NCBI GenBank assembly: GCA_036639635.1
Contig: JAVWIF010000004.1
Coordinates: 17,584-81,583, forward strand
Reading direction: 5' to 3'
Source of the DNA: JAVWIF01 sp036639635
Lineage (GTDB): Bacteria; Bacillota_I; Bacilli_A; Erysipelotrichales; Erysipelotrichaceae
DNA length: 64,000 nt
The translations under genes were made by a program, and so were the position numbers. The notes beneath the pieces are model-generated. The model was not told the origin of the DNA and did not search any database. It worked only from the letters and a program-made list of their open reading frames with translations. Shown one piece after another: positions 26,787-35,229 of the stretch; the first letter of the stretch is position 1, and the number at the start of each line of letters is the position of its first letter.

Positions 26787-26814
26787 TTGACAATAAGCGA
26801 AAATATGATAGTAT
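26787..26814 (+). promoter_or_regulatory. Sigma-A promoter of the feo operon
   Basis: TTGACA (26787-26792) and TAGTAT (26809-26814) have 16-bp spacing. No clear Fur or DtxR-type palindrome is seen around it. Confidence 0.7.
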
Positions 26815-26864
26815 ATAAATGTAAAAATTAGCTTAGGGTAACATTTGAAAGGTTGGTGGCGAAT

Positions 26865-27110
26865 ATGACAACGTTAGATAAGATAAAACCAGGATTTGGT
26901 GGAATCATTGAATCTGTTGGTGGTGAAGGTGCATTACGTAGACGTTTATTAGATATGGGAATTACGCCAAAGACTAAAATACAGGTAAATAAAATAGCTC
27001 CTATGGGAGATCCTATGGAATTAAATTTAAGAGGATATGCACTTACTTTACGTTTAGAAGATGCTTCCAAAATTAAGGTTAATGTGAATGTAGGTGAGTG
27101 TGATGAGTGA
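26865..27110 (+). CDS. feoA: Ferrous iron transport protein A
   Basis: FeoA is a small SH3-like cytoplasmic partner of the ferrous iron transporter FeoB. The 81-residue protein has the typical start TTLDKIKPGFGGII, the RRRLLDMGITPKTKIQV core and the GDPMELNLRGYALTLR motif. I chose the ATG at 26865; TTG and GTG codons just upstream (26853, 26856) are in frame but less likely. It overlaps feoB by 8 bases. Confidence 0.94.
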   Translation: MTTLDKIKPGFGGIIESVGGEGALRRRLLDMGITPKTKIQVNKIAPMGDPMELNLRGYALTLRLEDASKIKVNVNVGECDE

Positions 27111-29118
27111 GGTTGTCATTGCTTTAGCAGGTAATCAAAATAGTGGTAAAACAACGCTATTTAATCGTTTAACTGGAAGTAATCAACATGTTGGAAACTT
27201 TCCTGGTGTAACAGTTGAAAAAAAGATGGGAGCAATTAAGAACTATAAAGGTGCTAGTCTTGTCGATTTACCAGGGATCTATTCATTATCTCCTTATACG
27301 AGTGAAGAAGTGGTAACACGTGATTTTATTCTAAAAGATCATCCAGCATTATTAATTAATATTGTAGATGCTACCAACATAGAACGTAATTTATATTTAT
27401 CGTTACAGTTAATGGAACTAAATACACCGATGGTGATTGCATTAAATATGATGGATGAAGTGGTTGCGAGTGGGAATAGTATAGATGTTGAAAAACTTTC
27501 TAAACATTTACAAATACCAGTAGTACCAATATCAGCTAGTAAAAATGAAGGTATAGACGATTTAATTGCAGTAGTAAAAAAACAAATAAAAGACGGTAAA
27601 CAAGTCGCAAATTTAGACTTTTGTAAAGGCGATGTTCACCGTGCTATTCACTCTATTGCACATATTGTGGAAGATCATGCACAAATTGCTCAGTATCCTA
27701 TTCGTTTTGCGGCAACAAAACTTGTTGAAGGTGATGAGCCAATGCAAAAAGCATTAACTCTACATCAAGACGACATAGATATTATTGAAAAAATAGTAAA
27801 AAGTATGGAAACTTCTCTTGGAACTGATCGTGAAGCAGCATTAGCAGATATGCGCTATTCCTATATTGAAGAATTAGTGGAAGATTGTGTAGTGAAGTTA
27901 AATGAAACGAATGGGCAAATACGCAGTGAAAAGATTGATTATTTTTTAACCCACAAATACTTTGGAATCCCAATTTTTATTATGATTATGTTAGCTATCT
28001 TTTATCTAACATTTGGTCCTATTGGTGGTACGCTTCAAAGCTTGATGGAACAAGGAATTGCTATGGCCACTGATGCGTTAAGTAATTTATTAATAAATGC
28101 GCACATTAGTGAGTGGTTACGTGCTTTAATTATTGATGGTATTTGTAATGGAGTAGGTAGTGTTTTATCATTCCTACCAGTTATTGTCACTTTATTCTTC
28201 TTCTTATCTTTGTTAGAAGATAGTGGTTATATGGCGCGAGTTGCCTTTGTTATGGATAAATTATTACGTAAAATAGGATTATCAGGAAGAAGCTTTGTAC
28301 CTATGCTTATCGGATTTGGCTGTAGTGTACCGGCAATTATGTCTACACGAACACTGAGTAGTGATCGTGATCGTAAGATGACTATTATTGTAACGCCGTT
28401 TATGTCATGTAGTGCAAAACTACCTATTTATGGAATGATTACTGCCGCCTTCTTTCCTAACCATACAGCACTTGTTTTAATTAGTGTATATCTAGTTGGA
28501 ATTGTTGTCGCAATCCTGTCTGCACTTTTATTAAAGAGTACAATTTTTAAAGGAGACTCAGTGCCTTTTGTTTTAGAGTTACCAACGTATCGTATACCTA
28601 GTGGTAAAAGTGTTGTTTTACATATGTGGGAAAAGGCGAAAGATTTCTTGCGTAAAGCCTTTACGATTATTTTCGTAGCTTCTATTATTATTTGGTTTTT
28701 ACAAAGCTTTAATTTCTCTTTTGATATGGTGAGTGATTCAAGTCAATCAATGCTTGCTAGTATGGGTTCTTGGTTCTCACATATCTTTAAACCATTAGGA
28801 TTTGAAGACTGGCGTGCATCAACTGCTTTAATTACGGGAATTACTGCTAAAGAAAGCGTTGTATCAACGTTGAGTGTATTAACGAATGCATCAAGCGATG
28901 CAGGACTAAGCGCTATTCTACAAACAATATTTACACCAGTAGCATCTTATGCATATCTGTGTTTTACAGTATTGTACATGCCTTGTGTTGCAGCATTTGC
29001 AGCAACACGTAGAGAATTAGGCTCCTTTAAACAAGCGCTCTTGACGGTTGTTTATCAAACAGGGGTAGCTTATGTGGTAGCTTTCTTAGTATATCAAATT
29101 GGAAGTATGTTCTTTTAG
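27103..29118 (+). CDS. feoB: Ferrous iron transport protein B
   Basis: FeoB is the membrane GTPase that imports Fe2+. The 671-residue protein has an N-terminal G domain with G1 GNQNSGKT, G3 DLPGIYSL and G4 NMMD. A helical GDI-like domain follows (about 170-270). The two gate regions in the membrane part carry conserved Cys: GFGCSVPAIMSTRT and MSCSAKLP. AGGTGA at 27091-27096 supports the ATG at 27103 over the GTG at 27094. Overlap with feoA indicates coupled translation, and a small Cys-rich membrane protein follows. Confidence 0.96.
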   Translation: MSEVVIALAGNQNSGKTTLFNRLTGSNQHVGNFPGVTVEKKMGAIKNYKGASLVDLPGIYSLSPYTSEEVVTRDFILKDHPALLINIVDATNIERNLYLSLQLMELNTPMVIALNMMDEVVASGNSIDVEKLSKHLQIPVVPISASKNEGIDDLIAVVKKQIKDGKQVANLDFCKGDVHRAIHSIAHIVEDHAQIAQYPIRFAATKLVEGDEPMQKALTLHQDDIDIIEKIVKSMETSLGTDREAALADMRYSYIEELVEDCVVKLNETNGQIRSEKIDYFLTHKYFGIPIFIMIMLAIFYLTFGPIGGTLQSLMEQGIAMATDALSNLLINAHISEWLRALIIDGICNGVGSVLSFLPVIVTLFFFLSLLEDSGYMARVAFVMDKLLRKIGLSGRSFVPMLIGFGCSVPAIMSTRTLSSDRDRKMTIIVTPFMSCSAKLPIYGMITAAFFPNHTALVLISVYLVGIVVAILSALLLKSTIFKGDSVPFVLELPTYRIPSGKSVVLHMWEKAKDFLRKAFTIIFVASIIIWFLQSFNFSFDMVSDSSQSMLASMGSWFSHIFKPLGFEDWRASTALITGITAKESVVSTLSVLTNASSDAGLSAILQTIFTPVASYAYLCFTVLYMPCVAAFAATRRELGSFKQALLTVVYQTGVAYVVAFLVYQIGSMFF

Positions 29119-29170
29119 GAACAGTTAAATAAAGTATTCATAAAGTAATAGAAAGGGCGTGTGAAGAATT

Positions 29171-29365
29171 ATGAATATTGCCGATATTGTAGTAATAGGA
29201 ATATTAATTCTTATTCTTGGACTCATCTTTTATGTTACGAGAGGTTCAAAAAACAAATCATCACACTGTGGAGGGTGCCATAGTGATTGTTCAAGTTGTT
29301 CTTCATTTTCTAGCTTTTATGAAGATTATAAAAAGGAACAACATCTAAAGAATGAAAAAGAGTGA
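29171..29365 (+). CDS. FeoB-associated Cys-rich membrane protein
   Basis: This 64-residue protein has one N-terminal membrane helix (about 3-24) and a cytoplasmic tail with a CGGCHSDCSSC cluster. Such proteins follow feoB in many Bacillota and may take the place of FeoC. It lies 52 bases downstream of feoB, preceded by GAAAGGGCG, and ends at a terminator. Its role in iron handling is inferred from position and the cysteines. Confidence 0.82.
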   Translation: MNIADIVVIGILILILGLIFYVTRGSKNKSSHCGGCHSDCSSCSSFSSFYEDYKKEQHLKNEKE

Positions 29366-29384
29366 AGTACATTCACTTTTTTTA
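29355..29384 (+). terminator. Terminator of the feo operon
   Basis: AGTGAA pairs with TTCACT around GTACA, extended by A-T pairs, and is followed by seven T. It includes the stop codon. Confidence 0.88.
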
Positions 29385-29483
29385 TATCATTTGGAAACAA
29401 TATGCAAAAAAAAAAGACAAAGGAAAACGATTTTGCTATACTATAATTAAGTTATACGAAAATTGGAAAGAAGAGTGAAAGAC

Positions 29484-29993
29484 ATGATTATGAAATATCG
29501 TGATAAAGAACCAAAGATTGATGAAAGTTGTTTTGTTGCACATAATGCGACAATCATAGGAGATGTAACCTTACAAAAAGATGCTTCTGTATTCTTTGGA
29601 ACAATAGTTCGTGGAGATAAAAACAATATTAGTATTGGTGAAGGCAGTAATATTCAAGATAATTGTACACTTCACACAGATCCATTTCATACGATCGTTA
29701 TTGGTAAAAATGTAACCATTGCTCACAATGTGGCGTTACATGGAGCATTCATCGATGATGAAGTACTAATTGGTATGGGAGCAATTGTTTTAAATGGTGC
29801 CCATATTGGAAAGCATAGTATTATAGGCGCAGGAGCTTTGATAAGTGAAAATCAAGAAGTGCCAGAAAACAGTTTAGTTGTTGGAGTGCCAGGGAGAATT
29901 ATAAAAACGACAACGCAAGAACAACGTAATGAAATATTAGAAAATGCAGTCCATTACGCTGCTTTAGCAAAAGAATATAAAGAAATGAAGTAG
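29484..29993 (+). CDS. Gamma carbonic anhydrase family protein (left-handed beta helix)
   Basis: This is a hexapeptide-repeat trimer of the YrdA/PaaY/gamma-carbonic-anhydrase type. Three metal-binding His are visible, in TLHTDPFH and IAHNVALHG. The 169-residue protein runs from DESCFVAHNATIIGDV through repeats (IGEGSNIQDN, IGAGALISEN) to a C-terminal helix. Carbonic anhydrase activity is not proven in most such proteins. I chose the ATG at 29484; a TTG at 29463 is in frame but less likely, and the ATG at 29490 is an alternative. The stop codon lies inside the terminator hairpin. Confidence 0.85.
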   Translation: MIMKYRDKEPKIDESCFVAHNATIIGDVTLQKDASVFFGTIVRGDKNNISIGEGSNIQDNCTLHTDPFHTIVIGKNVTIAHNVALHGAFIDDEVLIGMGAIVLNGAHIGKHSIIGAGALISENQEVPENSLVVGVPGRIIKTTTQEQRNEILENAVHYAALAKEYKEMK

Positions 29994-30011
29994 CGCTTAC
30001 TACTTTTTTTC
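29988..30011 (+). terminator. Terminator after the gamma carbonic anhydrase-like gene
   Basis: AAGTAG (29988-29993, containing the stop) pairs with CTACTT (30000-30005), followed by a run of T. Confidence 0.75.
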
Positions 30012-30075
30012 ATATTAATTTGGAATATTTGACAAAGCATGATAGAATTTAAAAGATTTGAAAGGACGTGAGGGT

Positions 30076-30993
30076 ATGGAATTAAAGGTTCAAAATTTAA
30101 AGAAAAGTTTTGAAAACAATGAAGTGTTACATGGTGTTTCTTTTTCTATTACGAGTGGAAAAGCACTAGGGTTACTTGGTCGTAATGGGGCAGGGAAAAC
30201 AACAACGATTCGTATATTGATGGATGTATTTAAAGCGAATAGTGGAACAATTACAATAGATGGAAAACCATTTATTCCAAGTGATTATAGAATTGGGTAT
30301 TTACCAGAAGAGCGTGGTCTTTATCCAAAGAAAAGAGTAGACGAACAATTAATTTATTTAGCAATATTAAGAGGTTCAAGTAAAACAGAAGCCAAAGCGA
30401 GCGTAAAAAAATGGTTAACACGCTTAGGCATATCTGAATATGAAAAAAGAAAATTAGAAACACTATCAAAAGGAAATCAACAAAAAGTACAATTAGCACA
30501 AACCATACTTGGGAATCCAGATATTATTATATTAGATGAACCCTTTTCTGGTTTAGACCCAGTAAATTCACAAGTTTTACAAGAAGTAGTTATGGAACTT
30601 ATTAAAGAAGGTAAATTGGTTATTTTCTCTAGTCATCAAATGAATTATGTTGAAGAGTTCTGTGAAGATATTATTATTCTACATCATGGAGATGTTGTTC
30701 TATCTGGTGATTTAAAAACGATAAAACAAGAATTTGGTAGGAATCGTTTGGTGTTAAGTGCATTAAATTATAATCAAGCACAATTAGAAAAGTTATGTAA
30801 AGAATCTTTTAGTGGATTGGTGCGTGTGGTTGATAAGATAAGTGAAGGTTTGTTATTAGAATTAATGGAAACAAGTGATAAAAAGATGTTTACAAATGCA
30901 CTGATGAAAAGTGATATTGATATTGACAAATTCATGGTATACGAACCTAGTTTAACTGATATCTTTGTAGCGAAAGCAGGTGATGAGTCATGA
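30076..30993 (+). CDS. ABC transporter ATP-binding protein (NatA-like)
   Basis: This is the ATPase subunit of an ABC-2 type exporter. The 305-residue protein has Walker A GRNGAGKT, the signature LSKGNQQK (a variant of LSGGQ typical of the NatA group), Walker B IIILDEPFSGLDP and the switch His in FSSHQMNYVEE. The C-terminal 80 residues form the accessory domain of this group. GAGGG at 30069-30073 supports the ATG at 30076. It overlaps the permease gene by ATGA. The substrate cannot be told from sequence; sodium export is only the namesake activity. Confidence 0.9.
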   Translation: MELKVQNLKKSFENNEVLHGVSFSITSGKALGLLGRNGAGKTTTIRILMDVFKANSGTITIDGKPFIPSDYRIGYLPEERGLYPKKRVDEQLIYLAILRGSSKTEAKASVKKWLTRLGISEYEKRKLETLSKGNQQKVQLAQTILGNPDIIILDEPFSGLDPVNSQVLQEVVMELIKEGKLVIFSSHQMNYVEEFCEDIIILHHGDVVLSGDLKTIKQEFGRNRLVLSALNYNQAQLEKLCKESFSGLVRVVDKISEGLLLELMETSDKKMFTNALMKSDIDIDKFMVYEPSLTDIFVAKAGDES

Positions 30994-32219
30994 GACAATT
31001 TTTAGAAATATTTAAATACGAATTTAAAACATTTGTAGATAGTAAATGGTATAAAGTATCAACGCTTTTAATCTGTGTGTTAGTAGCAGGGGCAATGTTT
31101 TTACCACATGTGATTGATATGGGAAATAATGATGATAATAAAGGTAAAAATGTAAGTGAGACTTCATCAAAATTTGGAATCTATGATCCTAATCATGTCT
31201 TCAAAGATGAAAGCGTTCTAAAAGCAGGATTTCCCAAAGCTACATTTACAAATATGACGAGTGAAAAAGACTTACAACAAGGTGTACAAGAGAAAACAAT
31301 TGATGCAGGTTTTGCGATAACATCAACAACCACTTATTCTTATTTGATTATGGATAGTATTATGTCTGATACAAATAAAAGCATTTTTAATGCTTTAATG
31401 AATGCCCAATATCGTAGTAGTGAATTAGGCGCATTAGGATTGGATGCTAATAAAATAAATAGTATTATCAATACACCAATTAAAAGTGAAACTAAAATTT
31501 TAGGAGTAGATGGTGTTAAAAATTATATGTATACGTATATTTTAGTATTTGGATTATATTTTATTATTATATTTTATGGACAAATGACGGCAACAGGTGT
31601 TGCTAGTGAAAAGGGAAATCGAGCAATTGAAATACTGATTACGAGTGCGAATCCAAATGCTTTAATCTTTGGTAAAGTATTGGCTGGTGCAATTGCAGGT
31701 ATATTACAAGCAGGCGTTTTATTAGGCGTTAGTTATGGCGCATATCAGATAAATGCGGAAGTTTGGAATCATGCTTTAGATTTTATCTTTAATATTCCAA
31801 TAAATGTATTGTTAACATTTGGTGTATTTGGAACATTAGGATATTTATTCTATAGCTTTATATATGGAGCTTTTGGTGCCATGGTTAGCAAAGTGGAAGA
31901 AGTAGGAAGTGCAATTTCACCAATTACGATTATTTTTGTATTGAGTTTCTTTATTACCTTTTATACAATGAGTGATCCGCAATCTTTGTTAGGAACGATT
32001 GCTTCTTATTTACCATTCTCTTCTTGTATGGCAATGTTTGCACGTGTTGCAATGGGTTCAGTAGGAATCTTTGAAGTATTGTTATCCGCAGGTATCTTGT
32101 TAGTATCAACGATTGTTATGGGTCTCATAGGCGCAAAACTATATCGTCGAGGAACCTTAATGTATGGAAATACATTTAAGATTTCAAATGTATTAAAAGA
32201 ATTAAAAAAGAAAAATTAA
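30990..32219 (+). CDS. ABC-2 type permease (NatB-like)
   Basis: This is the membrane subunit paired with the ATPase just upstream (4-base overlap). The 409-residue protein has one N-terminal helix (about 20-40), a large extracellular region (about 45-175) and five or six helices in the C-terminal half, with the conserved EKGNRAIEILITS segment of ABC-2 permeases after the second helix. No strong terminator follows; the gap to the manganese-catalase gene holds a long inverted repeat. Confidence 0.88.
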   Translation: MRQFLEIFKYEFKTFVDSKWYKVSTLLICVLVAGAMFLPHVIDMGNNDDNKGKNVSETSSKFGIYDPNHVFKDESVLKAGFPKATFTNMTSEKDLQQGVQEKTIDAGFAITSTTTYSYLIMDSIMSDTNKSIFNALMNAQYRSSELGALGLDANKINSIINTPIKSETKILGVDGVKNYMYTYILVFGLYFIIIFYGQMTATGVASEKGNRAIEILITSANPNALIFGKVLAGAIAGILQAGVLLGVSYGAYQINAEVWNHALDFIFNIPINVLLTFGVFGTLGYLFYSFIYGAFGAMVSKVEEVGSAISPITIIFVLSFFITFYTMSDPQSLLGTIASYLPFSSCMAMFARVAMGSVGIFEVLLSAGILLVSTIVMGLIGAKLYRRGTLMYGNTFKISNVLKELKKKN

Positions 32220-32223
32220 TTGT

Positions 32224-32277
32224 ATAGCCCACGCGTTCTGAACACATACTAAGAAATAGTAAAGGAGCGTGGGCTAT
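32224..32277 (+). promoter_or_regulatory. Long inverted repeat enclosing the ribosome-binding site of the manganese-catalase gene
   Basis: ATAGCCCACGC (32224-32234) and GCGTGGGCTAT (32267-32277) are perfect 11-bp complements, 32 bases apart. The AAAGGAG site (32261-32267) lies in the loop and touches the right arm. The ATG at 32282 is 4 bases after the repeat, so the site is 14 bases from the start, too far unless the arm is folded. There is no T-run, so it is not a typical terminator. A translational control structure or protein-binding site is likely. Confidence 0.6.
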
Positions 32278-32281
32278 TGTT

Positions 32282-32950
32282 ATGTTTGAACATAAAAAAA
32301 AGTTGTTACACAAAGTAAAAGTAGAAAAACCAAATCCCCAGTATGCAGTATTAATGCAAGAGACACTAGGTGGAGCGAATGGTGAAGTAAAAGCAGCAAT
32401 GCAATACTTATCACAAAGTTTTCGCGCAAAAGATCCAGTATTTAAAGATTTATTTTTGGATATAGGAACTGAAGAATTAAGTCATATGGAAATGGTTGCT
32501 GAAACCATCAACCTTTTAAATGGGGATGATGTTGATTACACTAAAGTTGGTGTTGGTGAGATTGAAACAATGGTAACTTTTGGGTTAAATCCAGCACTTG
32601 TGAATTCTAGTGGAATTCCTTGGAGCGCAGATTATGTAAGTGTAACTGGCGATATGGCGGCTGATCTATTAGCGGATATTGCGAGTGAACAACGAGCAAA
32701 AGTTGTGTATGAATACTTGCATCGACAGATCAAAGATAAAGAAGTACGTGCAACTATTCTCTTCTTATTAGAGCGAGAAGAAGCACATAATGCACTGTTC
32801 TGTGAAGCATTGAATAAAGTGAGCAATGATGGTTCTAATCAAGACTTTGGAATGAGTGAAGATAGTCGATTATATTTTGATTTATCTAAACCAGGACGCT
32901 ACTTTGATGATCCTAATCCTAAACCAGTAGAAATTAAAAATGCAAAATAA
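32282..32950 (+). CDS. Manganese catalase family protein (CotJC-like)
   Basis: This is a di-manganese ferritin-like protein related to spore coat protein CotJC and to manganese catalases, which break down hydrogen peroxide. The 222-residue protein has the expected Glu and His metal ligands in ETLGGANGEVKAAMQY, DIGTEELSHMEM and ANREE-type segments (here EREEAHNALF). In non-sporulating anaerobes such proteins probably serve oxidative defence. The neighbouring cotJA and cotJB genes of Bacillus are absent here. The leader contains an unusual inverted repeat. Confidence 0.88.
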   Translation: MFEHKKKLLHKVKVEKPNPQYAVLMQETLGGANGEVKAAMQYLSQSFRAKDPVFKDLFLDIGTEELSHMEMVAETINLLNGDDVDYTKVGVGEIETMVTFGLNPALVNSSGIPWSADYVSVTGDMAADLLADIASEQRAKVVYEYLHRQIKDKEVRATILFLLEREEAHNALFCEALNKVSNDGSNQDFGMSEDSRLYFDLSKPGRYFDDPNPKPVEIKNAK

Positions 32951-32952
32951 AG

Positions 32953-32983
32953 AAAAAGTCATTCATTTCTGAATGGCTTTTTT
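32953..32983. terminator. Bidirectional terminator between the manganese-catalase and ceo genes
   Basis: AAAAAGTCATTC pairs with GAATGGCTTTTT around ATTTCT, and is flanked by A and T runs for both converging genes. Confidence 0.9.
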
Positions 32984-33953
32984 AGCGTTGAATCGCTTGG
33001 TAATTCACTATTTTTTCATCAAGAATATTCCCTTCTTTAATGATTAAACACTTTTCTAGTACTTCATTTGCATTGTCTTCAACAAGATCATCAAGATAAT
33101 CTTTTACACAAGTCGATATTTCTTTTGTTGCAGTTTTATAGAATAAACTAGGCACATTATTAACAGCATAAATTAAGACACCATTCATTTCGTACATCGG
33201 TTTTTCGATAGTTGTTGAAATACTGTTTTCAATAGCACCATTGTCATCGTCACTAACATCAATAATCATCGATCCAGGACGCATTAGTTTCATAATTTCA
33301 GTACTTAATAAATGATCCTCACGTTTCTCATCCCATAAAACAGCATTCACAATAATATCAAAATCACGAATTTCTTCAGTTAGTAAATCTTCCATTTTAC
33401 GATTAAAGAACTTTATATTTGCGCCTAATCCAGAAAGGATACGATTTGCCCCCATGGCTGTATTTCCACGCCCAATAATTGCAACATTGCTTTCATAAGG
33501 CATCTTACCAAACTTTGTTAAAGCTTGTAGTACAGCACCTTCTCCTGCAATTTGATTGTTACGCCAAAATACATGACAATCTTTATAATACATATCTTCC
33601 CATGCATAACAAGTTAGTTTTTGTTTTACTATTAGGTCTGTTAAATCACTGTGTTCTACAGCATGAATCCATCCAAAGATCATCGTTTTAGGGGGAAGAC
33701 TCGCTAAATAGGTAGCTTCTCCAATTTTAGGATCGCAAATAATATCCTTTGTTAATATTTCAAATCTTGGTTGTATATGAGCACCTTTTTGAACGTATTC
33801 CTCATCGCATATGGCATAATCAGCTCCATATCCTGCTTCAAAATATAGTTGGTCACAATGCTTACAATCTTTTAAATCCTCTGGTAATATAGCAATTCTT
33901 TTTTCAAATAGCTTTTCACTCTTTATAAATCCAATCGTTCTTAAATCTTTCAT
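32982..33953 (-). CDS. ceo: N5-(carboxyethyl)ornithine synthase
   Basis: This NADPH-dependent enzyme, known from Lactococcus, reductively couples pyruvate to the side-chain amino group of ornithine or lysine. The 323-residue protein belongs to the alanine dehydrogenase/transhydrogenase fold. It has an N-terminal KSEKLFEKRIAILPED segment, the conserved FGWIHAVEH and YAWEDMY motifs, and a Rossmann nucleotide site (AIIGRGNTAMGANRIL). The match to the Ceo family rather than alanine dehydrogenase rests on length and these motifs. No arginine or ornithine genes are nearby. AGAGAGGA just upstream sets the start. Confidence 0.82.
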   Translation of the reverse strand: MKDLRTIGFIKSEKLFEKRIAILPEDLKDCKHCDQLYFEAGYGADYAICDEEYVQKGAHIQPRFEILTKDIICDPKIGEATYLASLPPKTMIFGWIHAVEHSDLTDLIVKQKLTCYAWEDMYYKDCHVFWRNNQIAGEGAVLQALTKFGKMPYESNVAIIGRGNTAMGANRILSGLGANIKFFNRKMEDLLTEEIRDFDIIVNAVLWDEKREDHLLSTEIMKLMRPGSMIIDVSDDDNGAIENSISTTIEKPMYEMNGVLIYAVNNVPSLFYKTATKEISTCVKDYLDDLVEDNANEVLEKCLIIKEGNILDEKIVNYQAIQR

Positions 33954-34022
33954 TCGTTATCATATCCTCTCTTGAAAATTTGATACTAAAAGATTAGTTG
34001 AACTAGTCATGTTCACTTACGA

Positions 34023-34051
34023 ATTGTAACATAGCGAGGCTAAGAGTACAA
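34023..34051 (-). promoter_or_regulatory. Sigma-A promoter of ceo
   Basis: Read on the minus strand, TTGTAC (complement of 34046-34051) and TACAAT (complement of 34023-34028) are 17 bp apart, with an extended -10 TGT. Confidence 0.72.
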
Positions 34052-34210
34052 GTTTCGCTAAAACCTCAAGATTAGCTATTTCTTGTTATTTACATTTTCT
34101 TTCAGAAAAGCAATCGTTTTAGTTTCTTTTTATCATAATCTATGGCATAATATAGAAACAATACAGAAACGATATCTTTTTAAGAGATAGCGAATATACT
34201 GTAAGGAAGT

Positions 34211-34332
34211 AAGGAGGCAACATGGAATGTTAAAGATTAATATACAACGTAATAAATTCAAATGTGAACATGTTCTTCTAGATGGACGATGTTGTAGATA
34301 ACAAGAACAATAAAATAATATAAAATGGAGGA
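34211..34332 (+). promoter_or_regulatory. Candidate Cys-responsive translational attenuator before cysK
   Basis: This leader holds a short ORF (34227-34301) and two mutually exclusive pairings. TGTTCTT (34271-34277) pairs perfectly with AAGAACA (34303-34309). TCTTCTA (34274-34280) can instead pair, with two G-U pairs, with TGGAGGA (34326-34332), which is the cysK ribosome-binding site. A ribosome held at the tandem Cys codons (34290-34295) would cover the anti-site and leave the cysK site free. There is no T-box core or terminator here. The mechanism is inference. Confidence 0.5.
34227..34301 (+). CDS. Candidate Cys-rich leader peptide of cysK-cysE (24 residues)
   Basis: This ORF of 24 codons starts with ATG 9 bases after a perfect AAGGAGG (34211-34217). 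The peptide begins MLKINIQRNKF, contains KCEH, and ends LLDGRCCR, so 3 of 24 residues are Cys, two of them tandem and near the end. It stops 39 bases before cysK. Position, ribosome-binding site and Cys codons suggest a leader peptide that senses Cys-tRNA supply. I do not recognise a described family. A three-codon ATG at 34222 overlaps but is too close to the site. Confidence 0.6.
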   Translation: MLKINIQRNKFKCEHVLLDGRCCR

Positions 34333-34340
34333 TGAAAGAA

Positions 34341-35228
34341 ATGAACCAGACAATTTCGTTGATTGGGAATACCCCAATGTACAATATAGAAAATTCAAAT
34401 ATTTATGTAAAATTAGAAAAATTTAATGTTGGTGGAAGTGTAAAAGATCGTGCCGTATTAGGGATGTTACAAGAAGCCATGAAAAAAGGGGATATTGATC
34501 CTAGTAGTGTTTTAGTAGAAGCAACCAGTGGAAATACAGGAGTAGCTTTAGCGATGCTAGGAGCTATCTATCATATTCCAGTTATTATTTTTATGCCTGA
34601 AACCATGAGCAATGAACGTCGCCAGTTGGTGAAAGCATATGGAGCAAAATTAGAATTAACACCAGGCTCTAAAGGAATGCAAGGTGCTCTTGAGGCAATG
34701 AATGCTAAAATTGAAGAAGATCCTAAAAAGTATCATTCTTTATTACAGTTTGATAATTATGATAATTGCAAAGCACATTATGAAACAACAGGAAAAGAAA
34801 TATTAGAACAAGTAGAACATATAGATATATTTGTTGCCTGTGTGGGTACTGGTGGTACATTTAGTGGCGTTAGTAAGCGTTTAAAAGAACATGATGAACA
34901 TATCTTATGTATTGCAGGAGAACCAGAGCATAGTGCTATTTTGAGTGGACAAGATGCAGGTCCTCATAAAATACAAGGAATTGGAGCAAACTTTGTTCCT
35001 AAGAACTTTGATCGTGAAATTTGTGATGATATTATGTTAGTAAGCAATGAAGAAGCATTAAAAGAAACTGTTAATTTTGCGCGTGAAACTGGTATTTTAG
35101 TCGGTATTAGTAGTGGGGCAAATATTGCTTTAGCAAAACGTTTAGCTTGGCGTAATCGCGATAAAACAATTGTAACAATCGCTCCAGATGGCGGAGAGAA
35201 GTACTTATCCGTATTGGACTTTGATTGA
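34341..35228 (+). CDS. cysK: Cysteine synthase (O-acetylserine sulfhydrylase)
   Basis: This PLP enzyme makes cysteine from O-acetylserine and sulfide. The 295-residue protein has the PLP lysine in GGSVKDRAV, the substrate loop EATSGNTGVALA, the phosphate-binding GTGGTFSGV and the SSGAN motif. CysM-like alternatives cannot be excluded, and the length is at the short end of the family. GGAGG at 34327-34331 lies 9 bases before the ATG at 34341; the in-frame ATG at 34332 touches the site. cysE follows one base after the stop, so substrate supply and use are encoded together. Confidence 0.93.
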   Translation: MNQTISLIGNTPMYNIENSNIYVKLEKFNVGGSVKDRAVLGMLQEAMKKGDIDPSSVLVEATSGNTGVALAMLGAIYHIPVIIFMPETMSNERRQLVKAYGAKLELTPGSKGMQGALEAMNAKIEEDPKKYHSLLQFDNYDNCKAHYETTGKEILEQVEHIDIFVACVGTGGTFSGVSKRLKEHDEHILCIAGEPEHSAILSGQDAGPHKIQGIGANFVPKNFDREICDDIMLVSNEEALKETVNFARETGILVGISSGANIALAKRLAWRNRDKTIVTIAPDGGEKYLSVLDFD

Positions 35229-35229
35229 T

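Noticed and set aside
34222..34233. Three-codon ORF (ATG-GAA-TGT-TAA) before cysK
   Set aside because: It is only 4 bases from AAGGAGG; the overlapping 24-codon ORF with ideal spacing is the better candidate.
33954..34340. Possible T-box or S-box riboswitch before cysK
   Set aside because: No TGGTACCGCG-type T-box core, no terminator with T-run and no SAM-riboswitch core was found.
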